A DNA stretch of 10,301 nt, taken from positions 1 through 10,301 of the forward strand of contig JAYEII010000057.1 of the NCBI GenBank assembly GCA_034660015.1. The letters run 5' to 3'. This document shows, in pieces, positions 1-6,528 of this stretch; position 1 is the first letter of the stretch, and every line of letters starts with the position of its first letter. This DNA is from QEXZ01 sp034660015 (GTDB lineage: Archaea > Halobacteriota > Syntropharchaeia > Alkanophagales > Methanospirareceae). The position numbers and the translations under genes were made by a program. The notes under the pieces were generated by a model. That model did no database searches. It worked only from the letters and a program-made list of their open reading frames with translations, and was not told the DNA's origin.

Positions 1-124
1 AAGAAAGCGAATGCTGAATAACGAAAACTGGGAGGTTTTAGTGCCCGAAGCGGTTACAGAAGTGATAAAGGAGATAGACGGGTTAAGAAGGATGGAGAAT
101 TTGCGTAGAAGTGACCGTCAGTGA
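1..124 (+). CDS. nadM: C-terminal end of probable nicotinamide-nucleotide adenylyltransferase (NadM), partial
   Basis: The frame starting at base 2 is open for 40 codons and stops with TGA at 122-124; the 5' part lies outside the window. The tail contains NWEVLVPEAVTEVIKEIDG followed by a basic end. I recognise this as the C-terminal helix region of archaeal NMN adenylyltransferases, which typically end with a 'W..LVP..V...I.EI.G..R' pattern. The enzyme joins NMN and ATP to give NAD+ and pyrophosphate in the cytoplasm, the last shared step of NAD synthesis. The catalytic nucleotidyltransferase motifs would be upstream and cannot be seen, so the call rests on the tail only. It converges with the histone gene, with a T run just after its stop. 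Another small nucleotidyltransferase-like protein is possible but less likely. Confidence 0.75.
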   Translation, partial: RKRMLNNENWEVLVPEAVTEVIKEIDGLRRMENLRRSDRQ

Positions 125-127
125 CCA

Positions 128-136
128 TTTTTTTTT
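128..136 (+). terminator. Oligo-T terminator after nadM
   Basis: Nine consecutive T residues begin four bases after the TGA of the upstream gene. T-rich tracts on the coding strand are the usual intrinsic termination signal of archaeal RNA polymerase. With the adjoining A run it forms a T9-G-A14 block, so a short A:T hairpin is also possible. Confidence 0.6.
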
Positions 137-137
137 G

Positions 138-151
138 AAAAAAAAAAAAAA
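138..151 (-). terminator. Oligo-T terminator after the histone gene
   Basis: Fourteen consecutive A residues on the plus strand read as T14 on the minus strand, about 50 bases beyond the histone stop codon. This is the expected archaeal termination signal for the minus-strand transcript. Together with the plus-strand T run next to it, it makes a two-way terminator between convergent genes. Confidence 0.6.
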
Positions 152-201
152 GGGGTAAATTTTGTATGTTCTTTAGTTCCCCTTTATTCTACTTTTTTTT
201 T

Positions 202-402
202 CTATGCTACTGCTTCCAAGACGTCTTCTGCTTTCACTGTCTTCCTTCCGGCATGTTTGGCGAGGGCTACGGATTTTGACGCTACTTTTTCGCCATATTC
301 CTCTAATACCTCTACCAATGCCTGACTCGCATCTTCGCTTACTCTCTCTGCTCCGGCGTTTCTCATTAACCTGGTTACAGGTGCTGTTGGTATTTCAGCC
401 AT
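202..402 (-). CDS. Archaeal histone (HMf/HTa-like single histone fold)
   Basis: This gene encodes a 66-residue DNA-packaging protein made of one histone fold. It starts MAEIPTAPVTRLMRNAGAER, a near-canonical archaeal histone N-terminus, and ends with KHAGRKTVKAEDVLEAVA, the loop-2 RKTVKAEDV signature and last helix. Such proteins form dimers and longer stacks that wrap DNA. An in-frame ATG nine codons upstream (427-429) exists, but I chose 400-402 for three reasons. Family members begin at MAE. A GTGAT ribosome-binding sequence (407-411, minus strand) sits four bases before this ATG. The TATA box at 435-442 would start transcription near 413, downstream of the earlier ATG. The gene lies 70 bases after polB on the same strand but has its own promoter in the gap. 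No C-terminal tail is present, as is normal for archaea. Confidence 0.95.
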   Translation of the reverse strand: MAEIPTAPVTRLMRNAGAERVSEDASQALVEVLEEYGEKVASKSVALAKHAGRKTVKAEDVLEAVA

Positions 403-434
403 TTCTATCACTGTGATTACATAATACAAAGGGG

Positions 435-442
435 TATATAAG
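435..442 (-). promoter_or_regulatory. TATA box of the histone gene
   Basis: On the minus strand the sequence reads CTTATATA, preceded by a purine-rich AAAAG that could serve as the BRE. It lies in the short gap between the polB stop and the histone start. With the usual archaeal spacing of about 25 bases, transcription would start near 413, giving a leader of roughly a dozen bases that still includes the GTGAT ribosome-binding site. Confidence 0.65.
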
Positions 443-472
443 CTTTTCGGTTGTTAGACCTCTAAAACATCA

Positions 473-3400
473 TCAAAACCAATGACCTAATGTCTTCTGG
501 CGCATATCATCAAAAGAAGAGAGGTCATAGCCAAAAAGTTGCAGCACCCGGTGCGCAACCGGGATAAGCTGATGCTGGACGTAATACGAGCTGTCAATCT
601 GGTATGTTCGCCCATCTGCGGTTATTTCGTCCCCTTCGCTTCTCTCTATAACATCCACGGGGAATGCGCGGTCGCTCGTCTTCCCCGCGCCTTTTATTAT
701 CACATACGGGATTTTCGAGCCAACTTCGTATACAATGCGCGAGGACGAAATTAAAGCTCTTTCTGCCGCCATAACGTGCGCTTGCTTTGTCTCATAGCTG
801 CTTATCTTTCTGGTGAGCGTTTTGTAAATCGTTAACTTGTCTATGGATACTTTCCCCTCTTTTACGTCCTGTATGACGGTTTTAGCATATTTCGCCGCAG
901 CTTCAGGGTCTTTTTGTTTTAATATGAGTTCGATCACCTCCGTCTGCACTTCCTTCGCCAGCTCGCACCAGTCCCCACGGCGCACTTCCAGACCGCGAAC
1001 CATGATTTCGTCTTTGTCAGTAAGCGCTGCGTATCTCTTCTTCTTTCCCGTAAAGAAAATAGCTTTAAAGAAGTCCTGTATCTCGAGTTCAAGCGGAAGT
1101 TCCTCTGAAATACGCGCTGAAACTTCTCTCGCTTTCTCCCACGTCGCCGCTTTTATATTCTCCTCTTTTCCCGCTGCATCCGGCGTGAGTGGGAGTTTCG
1201 CGAATATGCTGTCGGTATTGTGAAGAAGCACGTTTCCAACGCCAGCGCAGAAGTGGTGATTCTCTGTTTCCACGTCGTATACGTAGTCATTCGCCTCTTT
1301 CACATCTATTCTCTCTATGACATCCTCGCTGGCCAGTCGCTTGTCCGCTTTGTTCCTCACTATGCGCACTCGTATAACGTTCTCTTTATCCCTCCGGACA
1401 CCCAGGGAATATTCAAATCCAAGGCTGCTCAGCATTGCACAAAGCCCCGCAACCACAGATTTATCGGTGAGCGAGATTTCAAGTATTTTTGTCCGCTTAT
1501 CTTTGCCCCCGTCACCTGCCCATAAACCGCGCAAAAAAGATTCTTTCGGGGCTCTCTTCGCTTCTAAAATGAATCCCGGTATCTTCTTATCGCCCCTCTT
1601 TGTGTGACACCACTCCTTGAAAAGTTCGTAAAAAAGCTTTATGTTCCCAGAAGGAACAAGTCTGTAAGTTGCAGAACTCTCTCTAACATCCAATATGCTC
1701 GTGTTAAGCCCGAATTTATTCAAAATGAACCTGCACTTCTCAAGCAGGCTAATATCCGAATTATCTATCTTCCACTGATATTTTAAGCCTGATTTCGTTT
1801 CATAGTTGCCACAACCACCCTCGGCGATGTAAAATCCAATAAGCCACGTTAAATCATTATCCACTTCATATTTCGCCTCCAACGTATAATGAACCAGATC
1901 TATCCTGTCGCCTGGTTTCAAATCCTTTGGCGTTATCTCTTTACCATTTACGACAAAGCTGTGGTCTTCTGTCGCTTCCACAAAACCTGCTCTTGTGAGA
2001 ATACGGTATGTTTTCTTCCGGGTCTTTCGTTTATGCACGTATTCTGCCCTGCTCCATCCGTTTTCAGTTAAGACCTCAACGCCTTTAACCTCTCTTCTGC
2101 CTCCGCTCATAGTCCGTGGTGCGATGTCCAGATCCTCCACGGGTATTATCTCAACGCCACCATGCTTTCTTATTAAGACAGGAGTATCTTTCATCACGCT
2201 GTCGCCATAGATAACCTCAAATCCGAGCTTCTCTGCTACCTCCACCGTGCGCTTTATAAAATGCCGCCCCCATGCAGTTGTCGCTTCAGCGCATTCACGC
2301 TTGTAAAATTTCGCTGCGCTCCATCCCGTATATCCATAGAAGCTGTTCGTGAGGATTTTGATACTCTGCTGTTGTATGTCCAGCAACCGATATTGGTCGG
2401 ATTTTTTGTCGTGGTTCTTCATTTCCGCCTTTATCGCTCTTCTTCGTGCGATTAAATCGCTCATTATTCGTTTAAAGAATCCATCCGGCGTTTTTCTGAA
2501 TGCGTAGCCCACCTCGGGTGCGATATGTAAATTCGATTCGGGTTCTGCACTCGCACCGCGGGATTCTACGAATGTATCAGGGGAGATGTTAAAGGAAATC
2601 ATGATTGTGGGGTACATAGAAGAGAAGTCAAGGGCGATAACATTCTCGTGCAAGCCCTTTTCCGGAGGGAGCACGAATCCACCCTCGAAGGTCTTTTCCG
2701 CTCCTCGCTTTGGTGGCACCAGTTCGCCTTTTTTGAATGCTTCTGCGGTTAAAAACGCTTCTACCTGCCTGCCTCGCCCCATCTTTGCTACCTCGTCCAG
2801 AGGATAGCCGATCATCTTAGAAAGTTCTATTTGCAGTGGCAGCATCTTCTCCGCGATGCCCAGCGTGCTGACTGCATCCGCCTTTGCGTATTCGTATAAC
2901 TGCTGTCGCGCGGCAGACGACGGCGAAGCGTCAACCCAGTAGTCGGTAATCTCCCGTGGCGTTAAATTCACCCTTTCGATTTTCTTCATCACGCCAAGGT
3001 ATTCGGCTACATTTTCCAGTTTCTTCACCTTCACGCTGCTTAAGTCGCGCTTTGCGAGTTTGAAAAGGTCAACGTTCAGTCGCCCCGTAATGTTCACTCC
3101 AGGCAACGCACCCCCCCTCTCCCTGTCATACTGCACCGTGCTGCCATCTGCACCCACAGTTAAACGAATCCGGTGCATTTTCGCACGTTCTCGTATGTAC
3201 TGCCAATCAAAAGCGTCAGAATTATAGCCCACGATAACATCCGGCTGGAATTGCGCTACAAAGTTCAAAAAATCGGTTATTACTTTTTTATCCCCTTTTT
3301 CCGTCCACCCCTCTTCTTCCATCATGAACAGCTTTGCGTTGACTTCTTTTCCTATACCTTTGGTGTATGCAGCCGAAATGATTGTTATCGGGTCGTTTTT

Positions 3401-4018
3401 CGCCGATGGCATTCCATATCCGCTCAGCGTAGCCATTTCACAGTCGAAAGCGAGGATTTTTAGCACTGGCAGGTCACCCCCGCCGCTCATTTTTTTGTAC
3501 GATATGTCCGAGGCAAGAATAGCCGTAGTGGCATAGTCCAATTCTATTTCTTCGCCCACCACGTTTACGCCGTCAAAAGGTCTCAGTTGTTTGTCTATCA
3601 AGTACCGAATGGCAAATAGAATGTCCGCTTCAAGCACGGTAAGACCCGCTTTTTTGACTGCCTCTCGCAGCAGCGGAACGTGTCGCGGATGTTCAGCATA
3701 AATCTTTAGCCCTCTCTGTTCAACACCAAGTAATTTCTTCTGGCAAAATTCCACTCGCTTAACGCTTATTTGTTCGTCTCCTCTATCCACTCGGATTTTT
3801 TCTACCACGCCCTTAGTTTCTTCAATATCTCGGTAGGGGTAAGAATGGAAATAAGAATGGAGAAAGGCGTAAAAATACGGCTCGAAACTTTTGTCTAACA
3901 CAACAAAATCCTTTCCTGCTTTGCTCTTGCACCACAGCCTTATCACCGGCTTTTCGTTCCCTGTATCGTCTCTCTCCGTTATATAATCAATGTCCAGTAG
4001 AAAACCTTCTTTTTCCAT
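473..4018 (-). CDS. polB: Family B replicative DNA polymerase (PolB) with in-frame intein
   Basis: The product has 1181 residues, of which 853 are polymerase and 328 (607-934) are an intein removed by protein splicing. The enzyme extends DNA 5'-3' and proofreads 3'-5'. The exonuclease motifs are intact: Exo I FDCEM with D192 and E194, Exo II YNSDAFD with N266 and D271, and Exo III YAKAD with Y377 and D381. Polymerase motif A is DFSSMYP (464-470), close to the usual DFRSLYP; motif B is K554..NSFYGY (558-563); motif C is YGD (604-606) joined after splicing to TDS (935-937). KKKRY (992-996) is the conserved basic motif after it. The start MEKEGFLLDIDYITE agrees with the family N-terminus. Without splicing, motif C is disrupted and the enzyme should be inactive. 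The gene is divergent from the RCK-Usp gene and is followed on the same strand by the histone. Confidence 0.97.
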   Translation of the reverse strand: MEKEGFLLDIDYITERDDTGNEKPVIRLWCKSKAGKDFVVLDKSFEPYFYAFLHSYFHSYPYRDIEETKGVVEKIRVDRGDEQISVKRVEFCQKKLLGVEQRGLKIYAEHPRHVPLLREAVKKAGLTVLEADILFAIRYLIDKQLRPFDGVNVVGEEIELDYATTAILASDISYKKMSGGGDLPVLKILAFDCEMATLSGYGMPSAKNDPITIISAAYTKGIGKEVNAKLFMMEEEGWTEKGDKKVITDFLNFVAQFQPDVIVGYNSDAFDWQYIRERAKMHRIRLTVGADGSTVQYDRERGGALPGVNITGRLNVDLFKLAKRDLSSVKVKKLENVAEYLGVMKKIERVNLTPREITDYWVDASPSSAARQQLYEYAKADAVSTLGIAEKMLPLQIELSKMIGYPLDEVAKMGRGRQVEAFLTAEAFKKGELVPPKRGAEKTFEGGFVLPPEKGLHENVIALDFSSMYPTIMISFNISPDTFVESRGASAEPESNLHIAPEVGYAFRKTPDGFFKRIMSDLIARRRAIKAEMKNHDKKSDQYRLLDIQQQSIKILTNSFYGYTGWSAAKFYKRECAEATTAWGRHFIKRTVEVAEKLGFEVIYGDSVMKDTPVLIRKHGGVEIIPVEDLDIAPRTMSGGRREVKGVEVLTENGWSRAEYVHKRKTRKKTYRILTRAGFVEATEDHSFVVNGKEITPKDLKPGDRIDLVHYTLEAKYEVDNDLTWLIGFYIAEGGCGNYETKSGLKYQWKIDNSDISLLEKCRFILNKFGLNTSILDVRESSATYRLVPSGNIKLFYELFKEWCHTKRGDKKIPGFILEAKRAPKESFLRGLWAGDGGKDKRTKILEISLTDKSVVAGLCAMLSSLGFEYSLGVRRDKENVIRVRIVRNKADKRLASEDVIERIDVKEANDYVYDVETENHHFCAGVGNVLLHNTDSIFAKLPLTPDAAGKEENIKAATWEKAREVSARISEELPLELEIQDFFKAIFFTGKKKRYAALTDKDEIMVRGLEVRRGDWCELAKEVQTEVIELILKQKDPEAAAKYAKTVIQDVKEGKVSIDKLTIYKTLTRKISSYETKQAHVMAAERALISSSRIVYEVGSKIPYVIIKGAGKTSDRAFPVDVIERSEGDEITADGRTYQIDSSYYVQHQLIPVAHRVLQLFGYDLSSFDDMRQKTLGHWF
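1217..2200 (-). mobile_element. Intein with LAGLIDADG homing endonuclease, inserted in PolB motif C (pol-c site)
   Basis: This segment codes for residues 607-934 of the precursor. It begins at Ser607 right after YGD and ends with LLHN (931-934), followed by Thr935 as the +1 extein nucleophile. Splicing blocks are visible: N-terminal SVMKDTPVLI, block B TEDH (683-686, the TxxH motif), block F VYDVETENHHFCAG, and the terminal His-Asn pair. Between them lie two LAGLIDADG-type helices, LTWLIGFYIAEGG (723-735) and FLRGLWAGDGG (828-838). Their acidic residues E733 and D836 are likely metal ligands, so the endonuclease may be active. The same insertion point is known from Thermococcus and Pyrococcus polymerases. 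GC content in the middle of the intein is clearly below that of the surrounding polymerase, which fits later arrival. Confidence 0.95.
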
Positions 4019-4052
4019 TCTCGTTTCTCTTTTTATCTGTTTACGCTTCCAC

Positions 4053-4060
4053 TAAATAAA
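4053..4060 (-). promoter_or_regulatory. Probable TATA box of polB
   Basis: The minus strand reads TTTATTTA about 35-42 bases upstream of the polB ATG. Transcription would start near 4031, leaving a leader of about 12 bases. The neighbouring TTTAAAAATT on the same strand is an alternative. No clear ribosome-binding site precedes the ATG. Confidence 0.4.
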
Positions 4061-4069
4061 TTTTTAAAG
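4061..4069 (+). promoter_or_regulatory. Probable TATA box of the RCK-Usp/antiporter operon
   Basis: The plus strand reads TTTTTAAAG, centred about 45 bases before the ATG at 4110. A start near 4090 would give a leader of about 20 bases. It overlaps or abuts the candidate polB TATA box on the other strand, so the 91-base divergent region probably holds two back-to-back promoters. No GGTGA-type ribosome-binding site is visible before the ATG. Confidence 0.4.
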
Positions 4070-4109
4070 TAACCGTTTAATTTCTAATTGATTCTGTCAA
4101 GTCGAAGAA

Positions 4110-5267
4110 ATGAAAAAAATAATTATTGGTGGTGGAAGAGCAGGGAGAGAATTAGCTGCCCAGTTGCCGGAATCTGTAATTATTGAGATAAAACAGGAAA
4201 AACGCGAAAAGCTTTCAGAATTAGCGGATGTGGAGGTAATTATAGGTGACGGAAGCGATGAAGAATTGTTAAAGCGAGTGGGTTTGGATGATGCCGAGGC
4301 TTTTATATCGCTCACGAGCAATGACGATGTCAATTATCGAGCAGCAGCTATTGCGAAGAAATATGGTGTCCCTAAGATAATTGTTCGGGTGGAAGACCCG
4401 GAAGACAGGGAGAGGTTTCAGAAGCTGGGCATTGAATCCATCATGTTTCCTACAAAGATAGTTGCAAATCTCATCAGCGATATGATGCGTTCTGGCTTTG
4501 ATGCGAGCACCGAAATACGCATGCCTTTCGAAAAAATCCTCGTTCCAATTATCAGTAATGATACGGTGGAGAAGGCGTTCAAAGAAGCTTTGTTCGTTGC
4601 TTCCGTCGCGAGGGCGGAGGTCACTGCCGTATCATCTATGGAGATAGACAGGCAAGAGATGGAATCCCGGGCAATGGAGATGGGCGTACCGCTTAAGATA
4701 TTGTTGGAAGAGGAAAAACTGATGGACATAATAAAAAAGCATCTGCATTATCCCGGCTGTATAATAATGGACCATGTAAAAGAACATCTCTATCACCCTG
4801 ATTGTATAATAATAGACCACGAAGAACTTGGCATTCTGGATAAAATATTTAACCGAAGTGTCGTTTTGAAGCTGATAAAATGCGCTTGCTGTCCGATTCT
4901 TGTTGCGCGAACGTTCAGGTATTACGAACGCGTTCTTGCACTTCTGGATTCATCTGATGTATCCGCGAGTGTTGGAAGGCACGCAGTTCAGATAGCGCAT
5001 TCGTGCGGGGCTGAGCTGCATTTACTCATTCTGGAGATTGTTCCAGGTGAGTTGATTGATGGGATAAAGAAGATGGGAGAAAAAGGAAACGTACGGATTA
5101 TTGAAAATTGGGTGGAAGGTAACCCGATGATAGAAGCGGTAAAAGAGGTAAAAAGTGGGAATTACGAACTCGCAGTGATTCCCTGGAAAGGAACGGGTGT
5201 TATAAGGTCAGACCTGATAAGAAAAATAGTAAACGATGCTCCCTGTTCTGTTCTAACGGTTGTGTGA
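4110..5267 (+). CDS. TrkA-N (RCK) domain protein with two universal-stress-protein-like domains
   Basis: The product has 385 residues and appears soluble. Residues 1-115 form a TrkA-N/RCK Rossmann domain: beta strand KKIIIGGGRAGRELA with the glycine-rich nucleotide loop, an acidic end of beta 2 (IEI), and the IIGDGSDEELLKRVGLDDAEAF pattern split over 44-64. Such domains bind NAD(H) or ATP and gate ion transporters. Residues about 141-267 and 274-385 resemble Usp domains, each ending in the typical 'A/C-P-C-x-V/I-L' strand (CACCPILVA and DAPCSVLTVV). Neither keeps the canonical ATP loop (G-2x-G-9x-G-S/T), so ATP binding is doubtful. The first Usp domain contains a tandem 15-residue duplication (208-237). 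The gene overlaps the antiporter gene, so I infer that it is that transporter's regulatory subunit. The domain calls are firm; the ligand is unknown. Confidence 0.85.
   Translation: MKKIIIGGGRAGRELAAQLPESVIIEIKQEKREKLSELADVEVIIGDGSDEELLKRVGLDDAEAFISLTSNDDVNYRAAAIAKKYGVPKIIVRVEDPEDRERFQKLGIESIMFPTKIVANLISDMMRSGFDASTEIRMPFEKILVPIISNDTVEKAFKEALFVASVARAEVTAVSSMEIDRQEMESRAMEMGVPLKILLEEEKLMDIIKKHLHYPGCIIMDHVKEHLYHPDCIIIDHEELGILDKIFNRSVVLKLIKCACCPILVARTFRYYERVLALLDSSDVSASVGRHAVQIAHSCGAELHLLILEIVPGELIDGIKKMGEKGNVRIIENWVEGNPMIEAVKEVKSGNYELAVIPWKGTGVIRSDLIRKIVNDAPCSVLTVV
4731..4820 (+). repeat. In-frame 45-base tandem duplication inside the first Usp domain
   Basis: Bases 4731-4775 and 4776-4820 align without gaps; I count 33 identities out of 45. 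The encoded units are IKKHLHYPGCIIMDH and VKEHLYHPDCIIIDH, with 9 of 15 residues identical and most others conservative. The duplicated block covers the strand that precedes the ATP loop in Usp folds, so one copy is extra to the normal fold. Most third-position differences are silent, suggesting that the duplication is old and has been kept under selection. Confidence 0.85.
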
Positions 5268-6427
5268 TGATTATGACCATAACTATAAGTCCTTATATCC
5301 TCTTATTAGCGATAGCGGGCTTCGCATTCATCATTCCGATTCTTTCTGGTAGAATAGGCGTCCCGGCAGTGGTTGGAGAAATCATCTGCGGAATCCTCTT
5401 TGGGCTTTTGGGATTCTCACTCGAAGCAGAAGGACGAATAGTTATAGACTTTCTTGCGAGCTTTGGACTTATATTTCTGATGTTTTTAGTAGGTCTGGAG
5501 ATAGATTTTTCTAAGGTTGAGGTTCATGGTGCGAAACTATTTATCCTCGGAACTTTTATCTTTATCATCACGCTCGGCATTTCGATATTCCTGACGACTA
5601 AACTGGGCTTTGGATTATATCTTGCGCTTGTCCTCTCAACCTCCGCGGTGGGCTTGACCGTGCCAACGATAAGGGAACTGGGGCTATTAAAAAGCGATTT
5701 TGGACAGACAATCCTCATATCGGCATTCATTGCAGATTTTGCCACTGTGTTGCTCGTCACGGTGTACACGCTGCATTTTAAAAAGGGAGTCACATGGGAG
5801 ATGTTTTTAATTGCACTTGTATTTATTCTGTTTTTCATGGTATATTACGTGGGTAAGCTTGTGATCTGGCATTATCCAGAGCGTCTTTCCGCGTGGTTTA
5901 AATCCGACCAGCCGACAGAGATGGGTGTAAGGGCTGCCTTCGCGTTATTGCTCGTATTCGTTGCTTTATCCGAGATAGCCGATATTAAAGCCATAGCCAT
6001 ACTGGGTGCGTTTCTTGCGGGTGTGATGCTCTCTCTTTTGTTCCGCGGCGGGACGGTTCTCGAGCAGAAACTCTTCGGGATTGGTTACGGATTCCTCATA
6101 CCGATATTCTTTATAAGCGTAGGAATGCAGTTTGACCTTGGGGCATTGACGAGGGGAGGGATTTATCGGGTTCCAATGCTACTTTTAATCGCTTTCGTGG
6201 TGAAGATAGCGCCGTCGCTGCTTTTTCTTACCCGGCACTCGTTGAAGGACAGCATTTCCGCCGGTGTTTTACTTTCTTCGAGATTAAGCTTGATAATCGC
6301 GATGGCTGCGGTTGGGTTGGAACTCGGATTGGTAGATACAGCAATGGAATCGGCTATCATTGTGCTTGCATTAATAACAAGTATTAGCTGCCCTACCATT
6401 TTCAAGAAGATGCACCAGAAGGAATAG
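5267..6427 (+). CDS. CPA2-family cation/proton antiporter (Kef/NapA-like), membrane core only
   Basis: This 386-residue, very hydrophobic protein has about 12 predicted membrane segments. It is the Na+/H+ exchanger fold without a cytoplasmic tail. Family features, numbered from the ATG at 5267: VPAVVGEIICGILFG near residues 32-46, FGLIFLMFLVGLEID near 66-80, IADFATVLL with D157 in the ion-binding segment, GAFLAGVMLS near 247-256, and PIFFISVGMQFD near 279-290, with K313 in the next helix. The ion-site pair is Ala-Asp, where electrogenic CPA2 members have Asp-Asp and CPA1 members Asn-Asp; KefC has Gln-Asp. It probably exchanges K+ or Na+ for H+. The start overlaps the previous stop (TGATG); GTG at 5264 and ATG at 5273 are alternatives, the last preceded by GTGAT. 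Kef-type proteins usually carry a C-terminal TrkA-N domain, here encoded separately just upstream. Confidence 0.9.
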   Translation: MIMTITISPYILLLAIAGFAFIIPILSGRIGVPAVVGEIICGILFGLLGFSLEAEGRIVIDFLASFGLIFLMFLVGLEIDFSKVEVHGAKLFILGTFIFIITLGISIFLTTKLGFGLYLALVLSTSAVGLTVPTIRELGLLKSDFGQTILISAFIADFATVLLVTVYTLHFKKGVTWEMFLIALVFILFFMVYYVGKLVIWHYPERLSAWFKSDQPTEMGVRAAFALLLVFVALSEIADIKAIAILGAFLAGVMLSLLFRGGTVLEQKLFGIGYGFLIPIFFISVGMQFDLGALTRGGIYRVPMLLLIAFVVKIAPSLLFLTRHSLKDSISAGVLLSSRLSLIIAMAAVGLELGLVDTAMESAIIVLALITSISCPTIFKKMHQKE

Positions 6428-6434
6428 CAAAGGG

Positions 6435-6464
6435 TTTAAATATTCTGCAAGCACTATATTTAAA
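6435..6464 (+). promoter_or_regulatory. Perfect 9-base inverted repeat overlapping the likely ilvB TATA box
   Basis: TTTAAATAT (6435-6443) and ATATTTAAA (6456-6464) are exact reverse complements separated by 12 bases. The right arm, in the context CTATATTTAAAAG, is also a good archaeal TATA box; transcription would start near 6485, about 40 bases before the ilvB ATG. The arrangement could be an operator at the promoter, or a hairpin ending the antiporter transcript. A third AT-rich box (TATAAATT, 6494-6501) closer to the gene is another promoter candidate. Confidence 0.5.
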
Positions 6465-6528
6465 AGAGATAATTTGAGCTAAGGCATCACAGATATAAAT
6501 TAAAATGCGTGGGGGAAATTAGGGAAAA

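Noticed and set aside
403..429. Nine-codon N-terminal extension of the histone (MYYVITVIE)
   Set aside because: The TATA box would start transcription downstream of that ATG, archaeal histones begin at MAE, and a GTGAT site precedes the inner ATG.
539..3536. Several plus-strand open frames of 60-128 codons opposite polB
   Set aside because: They lie antisense within a long, well-conserved gene, have no recognisable domains or ribosome-binding sites, and have low-complexity Ser/Phe-rich translations typical of shadow frames.
4097..4333. Minus-strand open frame of 78 codons opposite the RCK domain start
   Set aside because: Serine-rich antisense translation of a confident gene, crossing the divergent promoter, with no family resemblance.
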